Shown piece by piece: positions 15,061-24,230 of a stretch of DNA of 38,394 bases. The stretch lies in NCBI GenBank assembly GCA_964387645.1, contig CAYLYM010000022.1:1-38394 (forward strand), written 5' to 3'. Every line of letters starts with the position of its first letter. Within the stretch, counting starts at the first letter, position 1. Origin of the DNA: CAYLYM01 sp964387645 (GTDB lineage: Bacteria > Calditrichota > Calditrichia > RBG-13-44-9). Under the pieces are notes generated by a model. It saw only the letters and a list, made by a program, of their open reading frames with translations. It did no database searches and had not been told where the DNA came from. The position numbers and the translations under genes were made by a program.

Positions 15061-15918
15061 TTACATTGTCATGCTATCGGTTTGAGGAACTGAGGTAATA
15101 AAAAACAAGATTTTTTCGCTCAACTCACCAACGATGACCATCAAGGCGGCAGGCTGTATGGGCAGGTCGTGAACAAAAAGTATCCATAAAAGATAAACAA
15201 GCGGCATAATCAATCCAAAAATAAACCGAACACCAAATAAGGTTAAATGCGATCCAAGCATCATTGAAGCTGTTTGACGCGTGGCAACAGAAGCTCTGCT
15301 CAGAAAGCTGAATCGTGACCATATAATGAGCCCCTCCATAATAAGAACAATAATAAGCAGCCAGATTAAAGTTATTTGAAGATCGGAGGCTTGAAAAATC
15401 AATAAACAAACACCAAGCCCAAAACCTGATGCCCCATGAATAATGTTTCCAAATGTGGTTGGATGTATCCAAGCTGGACGAGTCGAGGAGAATGTGTAAG
15501 CTTTTGCTAATTGGAATAAAGAATTTAAAGCCAATAGAAACGTGATAAGATAAAAATATTTCAGTTCAACTTCCCAAATAGACCCGATGGCCACAAAAAT
15601 AAGGGAAAAAATAAACAACAGATAGCCAGAGGTACCAAAACCATATTTACTGTTTTTTCGATGAGCATCCCAGCCGGCTAACTGAGCATCTTCTTTTATG
15701 AAAAGTAAATAAATAAATATGGCCAGAATACCAGCGCTCCCTAAATAAAGTGACCATTTTTTTAAAATCAAAATTCGTTCTGCGAAATTGTATGGATCAA
15801 AAGTTAAATACGTGATGAGAAATAAGAATATGAACACACCTAAGGTGAATAATTGCAAAACTATGTAAAGAATTCTGGGGATTTCTGAAAAGGAATTAGA
15901 TGAGGATGCTGTCTTCAT
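15061..15918 (-). CDS. Multi-span membrane protein, weakly DmsC-like
   Basis: A 285-residue protein with about eight hydrophobic spans, beginning at about 12-33. The C-terminal third (TASMMLGSHLTLFGVRFIFG, then a final helix with VIVGELSEKILFF) is vaguely reminiscent of DMSO-reductase membrane anchors, where a Gly-Glu near the last helix is common. No molybdopterin or Fe-S partner gene is nearby, so that reading is weak. It starts the run that continues into 14475-15023 and the gamma-CA gene. Function unknown. Confidence 0.65.
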   Translation of the reverse strand: MKTASSSNSFSEIPRILYIVLQLFTLGVFIFLFLITYLTFDPYNFAERILILKKWSLYLGSAGILAIFIYLLFIKEDAQLAGWDAHRKNSKYGFGTSGYLLFIFSLIFVAIGSIWEVELKYFYLITFLLALNSLFQLAKAYTFSSTRPAWIHPTTFGNIIHGASGFGLGVCLLIFQASDLQITLIWLLIIVLIMEGLIIWSRFSFLSRASVATRQTASMMLGSHLTLFGVRFIFGLIMPLVYLLWILFVHDLPIQPAALMVIVGELSEKILFFITSVPQTDSMTM

Positions 15919-16294
15919 CGACTTTCTTGATATTAATTATCCATTTAAATTATTTTCAATACGTTATTGGTCTAGACATATTCAGTTTATCTAATTTTAA
16001 CTTTAAACATCAATTCACATTTCCACATAAACATTTTATTTTAATCAGTAAAATAATAAATTTCATCAATTTTTAATTTTTGTTCTCACACCAGCACACA
16101 ATTTGTACGTTAAAACACCAAAAGAGGAATTATAGTATTCTAAAATAGTTGATGTCAGTTAAAGTAAAGAATTAAATAATCAGAAAGAAGAAGGAATATC
16201 AGCGAAAAATGAGATATTCTGCTAATTACTGATAAATACTGAATTACCGAAATGATTTGTCCGCAGAATAAAAGAGAGAAATCAAAAATAATAA
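15919..16294. other. Intergenic region downstream of uvrA
   Basis: A 376-bp AT-rich gap. I find no coding remnant, terminator or strong palindrome. It should contain the promoter of the 15061-15918 membrane protein. Confidence 0.35.
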
Positions 16295-19159
16295 TCAAGC
16301 GATTTCAACAACTTTTTTTTTCCTTTTGAACTCCTTCCAGTGTTCTAGTTCTTTTTTTAGATGAATTCCGGTATAAGATTTTTCGTTTTTTGCCAGATCT
16401 TCTGGAGTGCCTTCAGCGACAATTTGTCCTCCCTCATCACCACCTTCTGGGCCTAAATCAATAATCCAGTCGGCTGTTTTAATTACATCCATGTTATGTT
16501 CAATAACGATAACTGTATTTCCTTTATCGACTAATTGATTGAGAACTTTCAATAACATATGAATATCGGCAAAATGAAGCCCAGTGGTGGGTTCGTCTAA
16601 AATATAAACAGTTCGCCCGGTGCTGGCACGGCTTAATTCGGTTGCCAATTTCACTCGCTGAGCCTCTCCTCCACTCAATGTGGTCGCCTGTTGTCCCAGA
16701 TGAATGTATCCCAATCCCACATTTTCCAGTGTTTGCAATTTTCTTTTGATGGCTGGAATTTTATCGAAAAATTCCAGAGCTTCGGAAACGGTCATATCCA
16801 GAACATCGGCAATAGTTTTTCCACGATATTTGATTTCTAATGTTTCGCGATTATAGCGTTTTCCCTTGCACACTTCACAAGTCACGTAAACATCCGGTAA
16901 AAAATGCATTTCAATTTTTTTCACACCATCACCCTCACAAGCCTCACATCGGCCGCCTTTGACGTTGAAAGAAAATCTACCGGGCTTATATCCGCGAATT
17001 TTGGCTTCGGGCAATTGAGCAAAAAGATCACGAATAAGGGTAAAAAGTCCTGTATAAGTAGCAGGATTGGAGCGGGGGGTGCGTCCAATGGGAGATTGAT
17101 CGATGGCGATCACTTTATCCACATGCTCTAAACCTTCAATTTCGTCGTAGGGCAGAGGTATGGTTTTGCTATTGTAAAAATGCCTGGATAGAATTGGATA
17201 AAGTGTTTCATTAATCAGTGTACTCTTCCCAGATCCGGATACACCGGTAATGCACACAAATTTTCCCAGGGGAATTTTTACATCAATATTTTTTAAATTG
17301 TTACCACGTGCTCCCTTTAGAACGAGATAGCCTTTATTTTCCTTTCTGCGCTTTTCGGGAATCGGTATGTACTTTTGGTAACTTAAATATTGTCCAGTGA
17401 TGCTTTTAGGGTTCATCTCGATCTCAGCAGGACATCCCGCGGCCACTACCTCTCCACCATGCTTTCCCGCTCCTGGCCCAAGATCAATGACATAATCAGC
17501 ATTCTCTATGGTTTCACGATCATGTTCAACTACCAAAACGGTATTGCCTAAATCCCGCAGTCTTAACAAGGTATTAATCAGTCGAACATTATCTCTCTGA
17601 TGCAATCCGATGGAAGGTTCATCAAGGATATAAAGCACACCGACTAACTGAGAACCAATTTGGGTGGCAAGCCGAATGCGCTGAGCTTCTCCGCCTGCCA
17701 GAGTTCCAGCAGCCCGGTTTAAAGTCAGGTATTCAAGTCCTACATCTCGTAAAAATTGTAGTCTGGCTCGAATTTCCTTTAAAATTTGATGTGCTATGAT
17801 TTGTTCTTTCTGACTCAACTGAAGATTCTCGAAAAAAATTAGAGCTTCCTTAATATTTTTAGCGGCTACCTGCGCGATATTTAGACCGTTTATCTTAACA
17901 CCTAATGCTTCTTTCCGAAGACGCGCCCCATGGCACTCGGGACAGGGAATCTGGTTCATGAATCCTTCAATCCATTCGCGGATAGATTGAGATGAGGTTT
18001 GCCGGTAACGCCGATAGAGGTTATTAATTACGCCTTCGTACTTAGAAGTAAATTCAAAGTGGGAATCTTCTCGGCTAAAAATGAAACGCACTTTTTCTGG
18101 ACTTCCATAAAGGATTAAGTTTTGAACTTTCTCGGGTAATTCTTTCCAAGGAACCGATAAACTAAAACCATACTGTTTAGCCAGGGCCTCAATCATTTCA
18201 AAGTACCAACTGGGTCTTTTCTCACCAATTGGAGCCAGAGCACCTTTCTCAATGGAAAGATTGGGATTGGGCACCACTAGACGAGGGTCTATTTCCAACT
18301 TTGTTCCCAAACCATCACACTCAGGACATGCCCCATAGGGACTATTGAACGAAAACATACGCGGTTCAATTTCCTCATAACTAATATTGCATTTCATGCA
18401 GGCAAATTGTTCACTAAAAAGCTGTTCCGAGGCTTCATCGATGTTTTCTACAATCACAAGCCCACTACCCATTTTTAAAGCAGTTTCAACAGATTCAGCC
18501 AGACGTTGTCTTATTCCAGAACGAATTTTTAACCGATCGACAACTACTTCAATATTGTGCTTAATATTCTTCTTTAGCTGAATTTCCTTGTCCAGTTCAA
18601 TTAATTGGCCATCGATCCGTGCTCTAATAAATCCTTCCCTGTTGATTTCCCGAATCAGGTCTCGGTATTCGCCTTTTCTGCCACGAACAACCGGCGCCAG
18701 GATCTGAAGGCGAGTTCCTTCAGGTAAACTCAAGATTTTATCAACTATCTGTTGAGGCGTCTGGCGCTCAATCGGTAAACCACAATTGTAACAATGTGGA
18801 TGCCCGATTCGAGCGAAAAGCAGACGAAGATAGTCATATATTTCCGTAACGGTACCAACTGTTGAGCGGGGATTTCTATGGGTAGATTTTTGTTCGATTG
18901 AAATAGCCGGAGATAAACCATCGATGTAATCCACATCTGGTTTTTCCATGAGTCCTAAAAATTGCCGGGCATAGGCGCTTAAGCTCTCAACATAACGCCG
19001 TTGACCTTCAGCATAAATTGTATCAAATGCTAAACTGGATTTGCCAGAACCGGAAATGCCAGTAATTACCACAAATTTATCACGCGGAATTTTTAAATTG
19101 ATATTTTTTAAATTGTGTTCCCGCGCTCCCTTTATAGTGATGTATTCTTTTTTGTTCAT
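16295..19159 (-). CDS. uvrA: Excinuclease ABC subunit A
   Basis: Damage-recognition ATPase of nucleotide excision repair, 954 residues, full length. The tandem ABC modules have Walker A motifs GISGSGKSS (34-42) and GVSGSGKST (639-647). Zinc modules are present (C254/C257 with C278/C281 in the first half; CEACEGDG and CEVCKGKRY in the second). The first ABC signature is TLAGGEAQR (486-494), with Ala where Ser is usual; the second is the standard TLSGGEAQR. The insertion and UvrB-binding regions look complete. It stands alone, with gaps of 376 and 209 bp; no LexA-like box was evident upstream by eye. Confidence 0.98.
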   Translation of the reverse strand: MNKKEYITIKGAREHNLKNINLKIPRDKFVVITGISGSGKSSLAFDTIYAEGQRRYVESLSAYARQFLGLMEKPDVDYIDGLSPAISIEQKSTHRNPRSTVGTVTEIYDYLRLLFARIGHPHCYNCGLPIERQTPQQIVDKILSLPEGTRLQILAPVVRGRKGEYRDLIREINREGFIRARIDGQLIELDKEIQLKKNIKHNIEVVVDRLKIRSGIRQRLAESVETALKMGSGLVIVENIDEASEQLFSEQFACMKCNISYEEIEPRMFSFNSPYGACPECDGLGTKLEIDPRLVVPNPNLSIEKGALAPIGEKRPSWYFEMIEALAKQYGFSLSVPWKELPEKVQNLILYGSPEKVRFIFSREDSHFEFTSKYEGVINNLYRRYRQTSSQSIREWIEGFMNQIPCPECHGARLRKEALGVKINGLNIAQVAAKNIKEALIFFENLQLSQKEQIIAHQILKEIRARLQFLRDVGLEYLTLNRAAGTLAGGEAQRIRLATQIGSQLVGVLYILDEPSIGLHQRDNVRLINTLLRLRDLGNTVLVVEHDRETIENADYVIDLGPGAGKHGGEVVAAGCPAEIEMNPKSITGQYLSYQKYIPIPEKRRKENKGYLVLKGARGNNLKNIDVKIPLGKFVCITGVSGSGKSTLINETLYPILSRHFYNSKTIPLPYDEIEGLEHVDKVIAIDQSPIGRTPRSNPATYTGLFTLIRDLFAQLPEAKIRGYKPGRFSFNVKGGRCEACEGDGVKKIEMHFLPDVYVTCEVCKGKRYNRETLEIKYRGKTIADVLDMTVSEALEFFDKIPAIKRKLQTLENVGLGYIHLGQQATTLSGGEAQRVKLATELSRASTGRTVYILDEPTTGLHFADIHMLLKVLNQLVDKGNTVIVIEHNMDVIKTADWIIDLGPEGGDEGGQIVAEGTPEDLAKNEKSYTGIHLKKELEHWKEFKRKKKVVEIA

Positions 19160-19368
19160 CTATAAATAACTAATTGATATTATCATAACTCAATTCATTC
19201 AGCCGATTAAATTAACTAATCATAAAATAATTGCAACCCATTTTTTTCTTAACAGAAGAGATAAGCTGTTAAAAATGAAGACGGAATCGCAAAGATTAGA
19301 ATGGAATGCAAAAGATTCGGGCTTAAAAATTATAAAAATTATTGAATACGATGGATCAATTTTAGTGT

Positions 19369-20769
19369 CTAAACTGTTTCTACCTTTGTTTCGGAAGTCT
19401 GCAGATCGTTGAGCAATTTCTGAATGGCATCACTGTAATGCACCGGGTAAATCTCCTTTCGATCGATAGCTTTGTAACGTGTATCCAATCTTTCAAAATT
19501 TTTAAAGAAATTTTCACGAATTTGTGATATTTCAGGAAAGTCATAAACAACCTCTCCTTTCTCTATTACCGGTACAAGCAACTTCTTATGTCTCTTTTTT
19601 ATCTCTTCGCTCTCCAGGCCTATGGTGTCGCTAATATAATTATCATCATTTCCAAGGAATCGAAAAACTTGCTTTTTCCCTGGATATGTAATCTTTTTGG
19701 GGCTGAATTTGGCTCGATATCGGATTTTCCCTTTTATTTTTTGTTCTACCAATTTATAGATACCACCCAAAGAGGGCGCATCTGCTGAAGTCACCATTTG
19801 AGTTCCTACTCCAAAGCTATCAATCGGAGCTCCGTTTTGAACTAATCGGGCGATTTTATATTCATTCAAATCACCACTGGCGACGATGTTCACATGATCC
19901 ATTCCCGCGTCGTCTAGTATTTGGCGAACTTTCTTACTCTCATCAAGCAAATCACCGCTGTCAATCCTTACACCACGAATCATCGGTCCGGTTTTTATAG
20001 CATTTCTTACACCCTGCTCAATGCTATAAGTATCGATAAGAAGGATGGTGCTTTCTGGAAATGTTTTATAATAATTCTGAAAGGCTTCCAGTTCATTGGA
20101 GAAAGCCAGCGTCCAACTATGGGCTGCTGTGCCGTAAACAGGAATATTAAAGCGCATACCGGCCAGAACATTGGAAGTACCGGTACAGCCGGCAATGTAA
20201 CTGGCCCGGGCAGCCAGTAGCCCTGCTTCAGGACCATGAGCCCGCCGAGAACCAAACTCCAAAACATCCCGCTTCTTACCGTTTAACTGTGCCGCATATA
20301 CTACTCGTGCTGCTTTACTGGCAATCATCGTCTGATAATTAATCATGGTTAAAACAAATGTCTCAACCAGTTGCGCTTCAATAATCGGTGCAGTAATTCG
20401 AATCAAAGGTTCCCCAGGAAATACAATTTCTCCTTCTGGAATGGCCCACATGTCGCCATTAAAACGGAAATTAGATAAATACTCCCAAAATCCGGCAGGT
20501 ACATTTTGGAATACTTTTAATTGTTTAAGATATGTCAATTCATCTGAATCAAATTTGAGATCTAAAAGATATTCTGCGACTTGCTGTAGCCCGGCAGCTA
20601 CCAAATAGTTGCGATTCTCTGGCATTTCTCTTACAAAAACTTCGAATGTAGCTTCATCGTTGTAATTATTACAAAAATAACCCGCCGCCATGGTCAGTTC
20701 ATACAAGTCAAATATCATATTTTGCCGGAAGAGCGGTTTTTGGAGTACCGAGTTCATGATAATCACCAT
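19369..20769 (-). CDS. pncB: Nicotinate phosphoribosyltransferase
   Basis: Converts nicotinate and PRPP to nicotinate mononucleotide in NAD salvage. The 466-residue length and pattern match: FDLYELTMAAGYF at 20-32, EFGSRRAHGPEA at 171-182, the phosphohistidine H217 in GTAAHSWTLAF, and GVRIDSGDL near 266-274 for phosphate binding. The predicted start gives MVIIMNSV; the ATG four codons later is equally possible, since neither has a clear ribosome site. No other NAD genes are adjacent. Confidence 0.95.
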   Translation of the reverse strand: MVIIMNSVLQKPLFRQNMIFDLYELTMAAGYFCNNYNDEATFEVFVREMPENRNYLVAAGLQQVAEYLLDLKFDSDELTYLKQLKVFQNVPAGFWEYLSNFRFNGDMWAIPEGEIVFPGEPLIRITAPIIEAQLVETFVLTMINYQTMIASKAARVVYAAQLNGKKRDVLEFGSRRAHGPEAGLLAARASYIAGCTGTSNVLAGMRFNIPVYGTAAHSWTLAFSNELEAFQNYYKTFPESTILLIDTYSIEQGVRNAIKTGPMIRGVRIDSGDLLDESKKVRQILDDAGMDHVNIVASGDLNEYKIARLVQNGAPIDSFGVGTQMVTSADAPSLGGIYKLVEQKIKGKIRYRAKFSPKKITYPGKKQVFRFLGNDDNYISDTIGLESEEIKKRHKKLLVPVIEKGEVVYDFPEISQIRENFFKNFERLDTRYKAIDRKEIYPVHYSDAIQKLLNDLQTSETKVETV

Positions 20770-21771
20770 AGTTTATTTTAAAAAATTTCGTTGCTTTGAA
20801 TCGATATGTCAAGCATGAAATATTTCACAGAATTCTGAATTAACTTTCCTGGAAGTCCGGAATTTATAGAAAGATTTGAGCCAAAATAATCAACGCACCG
20901 CGGTGGTAATCCTGCCGCAATCATTAATTTTGATATGAACAACTTTTTAGTTTTTAATTCATTCAAAAAAAATATTTAAAATTTAACAACTTAAAAACAT
21001 TTATGCAGACCAACATCTAACACAGTGATAGACTTATTAATTGGTTCATCTAAAAATGAATACCTGACATTTACCTTTAGCCAGGTTTTAAATCCTTCAT
21101 TAAAATTAATAGATTTAAATGAATTATGTATTTTTAATGAAACCTGTTTATTATCTTGAACTTCTTTTAATAAAACACAAAAGAAATGGAAAATAGAAAT
21201 AAAACTACTGAGTTAATCAATCTATTCAATATCTGTATAAATCTGTACCATCCATGTTATCCATGTTCTATTTTTAGGTATCCGTTCGATGAAGTACATC
21301 TTGACAGTAAATCACAGAGAAGCAAAAAGAAATTATTTTGAGAATTAGCTTATTCGATGAGGAAGTATATTGTTTATTTTGGTAAACTAATGGTTTTTAA
21401 TTTTAACCAGGCTATCTTTTAGATGCCGAATTCTTCCATATTATGCATTTGCCAGAGGTTAGTTCCTTATTTATTTGGAAATTATTAACATATCGTCCCT
21501 AAAGGGACTTCAACTTAATGGTTAACCCTTTTTGCTATAAACATTTTGTCCCTATCAGGACGAATCCATCAAACATAAATCTGGTTAGAGACAATATGTT
21601 TATAGAATTAATGATAATGCGATTTTGCACTACAAATCTTGAGTTTTACAAAGCCCTATTTTTAGAAGGAAAAGAAGGAATTTCTTCTGAATGTAAAGAT
21701 TGGATTCACCGAATGGATACTTTCATTCAACCTCTGTACATTTTTTTGTCAAAGTTCCCAATGAAAAGAAA
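20770..21771. other. Long intergenic region with palindromic repeat
   Basis: A 1-kb gap between two minus-strand genes. The short open frames here have no recognisable homology and no convincing ribosome sites. It contains the GTCCC palindrome pair (21495-21561) and low-complexity stretches such as ATCCATGTTATCCATGT near 21254 and a 'cacagagaag' tract near 21315 that resembles degenerate intergenic repeats. Confidence 0.5.
21495..21561. repeat. GTCCC palindrome doublet (interspersed REP-like element)
   Basis: A perfect 14-bp palindrome GTCCCT-AA-AGGGAC (21495-21508) is followed 39 bases later by a related unit, GTCCCTATCAGGAC (21548-21561), with spacer text TTTTTGCTATAAACATTTT. Paired 'cgtccctacgggac' units around a 'gctataaacatttt' spacer recur between genes in many environmental bacteria; I recall this rather than can prove it here. 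One open frame overlaps it (21518-21850) and is considered spurious. Confidence 0.65.
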
Positions 21772-23019
21772 TTATCCCTTCACAATTTTGGCCTTTCGTA
21801 TAAAATTCCGATCAATTTTTAAACCCAATCCCGGACCGGAAGGCACCTGAACAACCCCTTTTTCACTTTGCAAAGTAGAAGAATCGCAAGTAAAGGGAAT
21901 ACTCGTTTCTCCTTTATATTCTTGATAGGGGCCGGGATCGGGAACACAGGAAGCAAAATGTAACATGTAAACATATCCCAGTCCTCCGCCGGAAATATGG
22001 GGAGTACAGGGAATCCCGACAGTAGCGGCCATATTGGCCACCCGCATGGAACGAATCATACCTCCAAAATAAAACAAATCTGGTTGAACCACCTGCAGGG
22101 TGTTGGTGTGGATCATCCAGCGAAAGCGGTATAAACTACTTTCCTGTTCTCCACCAGCTATGGGAATATCTAGTGTATCGGCAACAATTTTTGTATCTTC
22201 ATAATGGTCGAATGGACAGGGTTCTTCAAAGAAGCTCACTCGCGTTTCCTCAAGCATTCTCCCAATTCGAATAGCTTCAGGGGGGTCGTATGATCCATTG
22301 GAATCGGCATAAAGCGTAATATCATCCCCTAATTCTTTTCGAACCAGATAAATCAGCTTCTCTGTCCTTCCCGGAAGCGAGTCTTTGTTTTTACTCATTC
22401 GCCCCCCAATCTTGTACTTCACTGCTTTAGCGCCCGTCTCCTCTATTGATTTTTTTATCAATTCCACGCTTTCTTCGGCAGTCTTGTCGCGATGGTTGTT
22501 TGCTCGATAAACTGCAATTTTCTTTCTTTTTACTCCACCTAGCAATTCACCAATTGGAATCCTGGCTATTTGTCCTAATAGATCTAAAATAGCAAATTCA
22601 AGCGATGCTACACATACCCAGAAAGCCAATCCCTGCATTTTGTAGTTACTTTTATAGACATAAACTCCTTCAATTAAATCTTCTAATTGTCGTGCATCTT
22701 TACCTATGAAAAACGGAGCTACTTGTTGAAGAAATAAGGGATACAAAAAACGCATCTTGGCTGGATTGGAAACCGCCAGACCTTCAGCACCATCACGGCT
22801 TACAACCCGAACAAGAAATTCTTTCCCATTCTTTAAAAGATCTATTTTTTGAATGATTATTGGATTTTTAAAATAATGAGTTCTTAAAACGGGTTTTTGC
22901 AATGCTTTGTCCAGCAAGGAGTAGTCAACCACACCCCCTTTACATTGTACTTCTTTCAAAAGTCCAGCAGTCAAGAATCCTGTCCCCAGGAATGCTTGAA
23001 TGAAATTCCGCCTTTTCAT
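21772..23019 (-). CDS. Tat-exported mandelate racemase/enolase-superfamily protein
   Basis: A 415-residue enolase-superfamily enzyme. The catalytic set of the mandelate racemase subgroup is complete: K201-x-K203 (KYKIGG), metal ligands D239 (YADSNGSYD), E265 or E266 (FFEEPCP) and E291 (AGGEQE), and the D314/H341 dyad (PDLFYFGG; PHISGGGLG). Such enzymes are mostly acid-sugar dehydratases or racemases. The N-terminus MKRRNFIQAFLGTGFLTAG is a twin-arginine signal, so it should be folded in the cytoplasm and exported. AGGAG 10 bases before the ATG supports this start. Substrate unknown. Confidence 0.88.
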   Translation of the reverse strand: MKRRNFIQAFLGTGFLTAGLLKEVQCKGGVVDYSLLDKALQKPVLRTHYFKNPIIIQKIDLLKNGKEFLVRVVSRDGAEGLAVSNPAKMRFLYPLFLQQVAPFFIGKDARQLEDLIEGVYVYKSNYKMQGLAFWVCVASLEFAILDLLGQIARIPIGELLGGVKRKKIAVYRANNHRDKTAEESVELIKKSIEETGAKAVKYKIGGRMSKNKDSLPGRTEKLIYLVRKELGDDITLYADSNGSYDPPEAIRIGRMLEETRVSFFEEPCPFDHYEDTKIVADTLDIPIAGGEQESSLYRFRWMIHTNTLQVVQPDLFYFGGMIRSMRVANMAATVGIPCTPHISGGGLGYVYMLHFASCVPDPGPYQEYKGETSIPFTCDSSTLQSEKGVVQVPSGPGLGLKIDRNFIRKAKIVKG

Positions 23020-23354
23020 ATTACATTTTCTCCTAAATATCTTCTTGAACTATCTTCGATTTATCAGTTCAATTCAAAATGTATTTTACAACCAATGTTA
23101 AAATGAGTGCTAACATTAGTATTTTAAAAAATTTTTGTTAAAGTAAACAACCAATTCCTTAAATACAACAAAGTTTTTCTCGAATTTTGAATTTCCATTT
23201 TTTCCTTTTTACTTCAAATCTATTTCCTTTTTATTTATTGCTAAAAAAATGAAGTCAAAGTTTTTTATCTAATACCGGATAAGAATATTTTTGTAATACA
23301 AATTAATAGATCTGTATTCAATCTTCTCATCTAATCCAAATCGTTTTATTAACG
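23020..23354. other. AT-rich gap upstream of the enolase-superfamily gene
   Basis: A 335-bp stretch with no gene seen. It carries the promoter region of the 21772-23019 gene and separates it from the T9SS pseudogene. Confidence 0.4.
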
Positions 23355-23858
23355 TCAACTCGATTCTACGCTTCTAATTTCAAAAAAATAAATTCCCAAG
23401 GTAACCGGATTACCCTGGTGGTCGTTAGCATTCCATTATAGGGAACATTCCCCTGCTAATTCCAATTCATTTACCAGGAGATAAATTTATCGTCCTAATA
23501 GGTTACAAACATCGAGTTTGAAAAACATTTTTGTTCCTGGGTTAAGTGTTGTTATGGTTGTTGAATTAAAAAGATTTGGATAAACCTCCTGTAATGTAAA
23601 AGCATTCAGATGGTGAAGATTAGACCGGGATTCAGTAAAGTAAGTGATGGTTGTCTTGAGGATTAGTCGTATTTTTAGATGAACAGATCCATATTGAGAA
23701 GGTTTGACATGCGTAGCCAACATAGTTGCCCCCAAATTTTGATTTTCTGCAGGAATTTCTGGTTTGATAGAAAGAGTGTTAAAGACGGCGTTAGGTGGGG
23801 ATAGGATATCCGCTTTCAGGTGTTTATCATATTGCAGCAACTCGGAAAAATTGCCCTA
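23355..23858 (-). pseudogene. Remnant of a T9SS cargo protein (C-terminal sorting domain)
   Basis: Minus-strand reading from about 23840 gives a stretch ending in LQEVYPNLFNSTTIT and FKLDVCNLLGR. This matches the start of the type IX secretion / FlgD-like C-terminal domain (normally QNYPNPFNPSTTI...YNLLGQEV). A TAA at 23487-23489 stands where Glu is usual. The same frame then continues as IYLLVNELELAGECSL, a second TAA at 23436-23438, and WNANDHQGNPVTLGIYFFEIRS, closing with TGA at 23355-23357. These are the canonical next blocks (LVNE, AG, WNA, GNPV, SGIYFY). Two nonsense codons in an otherwise colinear domain show a decayed gene. Upstream, another frame is open at 23828-24000 and may be the same gene after a frameshift. 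Confidence 0.8.
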
Positions 23859-24170
23859 TAACCAGACCTTTGCCCTGGTAATCATTCTCTATCAGACTCT
23901 TTATTAGGCAGAATCCCAACAATTTATCTTCAATGATGATTTCCCGGCGGTTTTTCAAAATAAACTTTCGGCGAGCAAGGCTCTCATCCGTTGCATAAGA
24001 CTAGTTCTTTTTCACAATTGTCCTTGTTTCATCTGGTCTGGACTGAAAAGATTAAATTTTTCCCTTGACATAGGATGATTGGAGGTAATTATCAGTTGAC
24101 GAGGTGTTAGAGCCAATTTTATTCCAAAAAGAATATATCTGTCTTCAAACTCTTTTCGATTCTTTAAACA
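23859..24170. other. Decayed region upstream of mtaB
   Basis: A short minus-strand frame (about 24000 to 23828, about 57 codons, SYATDESLARRKF to GQFFRVAA) overlaps the left part and may be a frame-shifted piece of the T9SS cargo gene. The rest has no recognised content before the mtaB promoter. Confidence 0.35.
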
Positions 24171-24202
24171 TTTGAAATGAGCAGCTTATTTTCTTAAATT
24201 TG
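24171..24202 (+). promoter_or_regulatory. Bacteroidetes-type promoter of mtaB-miaB
   Basis: TTTG at 24171-24174, a 20-base spacer, and TAAATTTG at 24195-24202 fit the Bacteroidetes consensus TTTG-N19-21-TAnnTTTG. Transcription would start near 24209, about 20 bases before the mtaB ATG at 24231. One promoter would serve both genes of the coupled pair. Confidence 0.55.
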
Positions 24203-24230
24203 CGAGAATTAATGAAAAATATTGAGTTAT

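Noticed and set aside
15061..15918. DMSO-reductase membrane anchor (DmsC) as a firm call
   Set aside because: Only a vague C-terminal resemblance exists and no catalytic or Fe-S subunit is nearby.
19274..19411. 45-codon plus-strand frame between uvrA and pncB
   Set aside because: It runs antisense into the 3' end of pncB and has no conserved features.
20778..20966. 62-residue minus-strand frame upstream of pncB
   Set aside because: No ribosome site, no recognisable domain, and composition typical of a chance frame.
21518..21850. 110-residue plus-strand open frame
   Set aside because: It overlaps the GTCCC repeat and the end of the enolase-superfamily gene, lacks a ribosome site and has no recognisable features.
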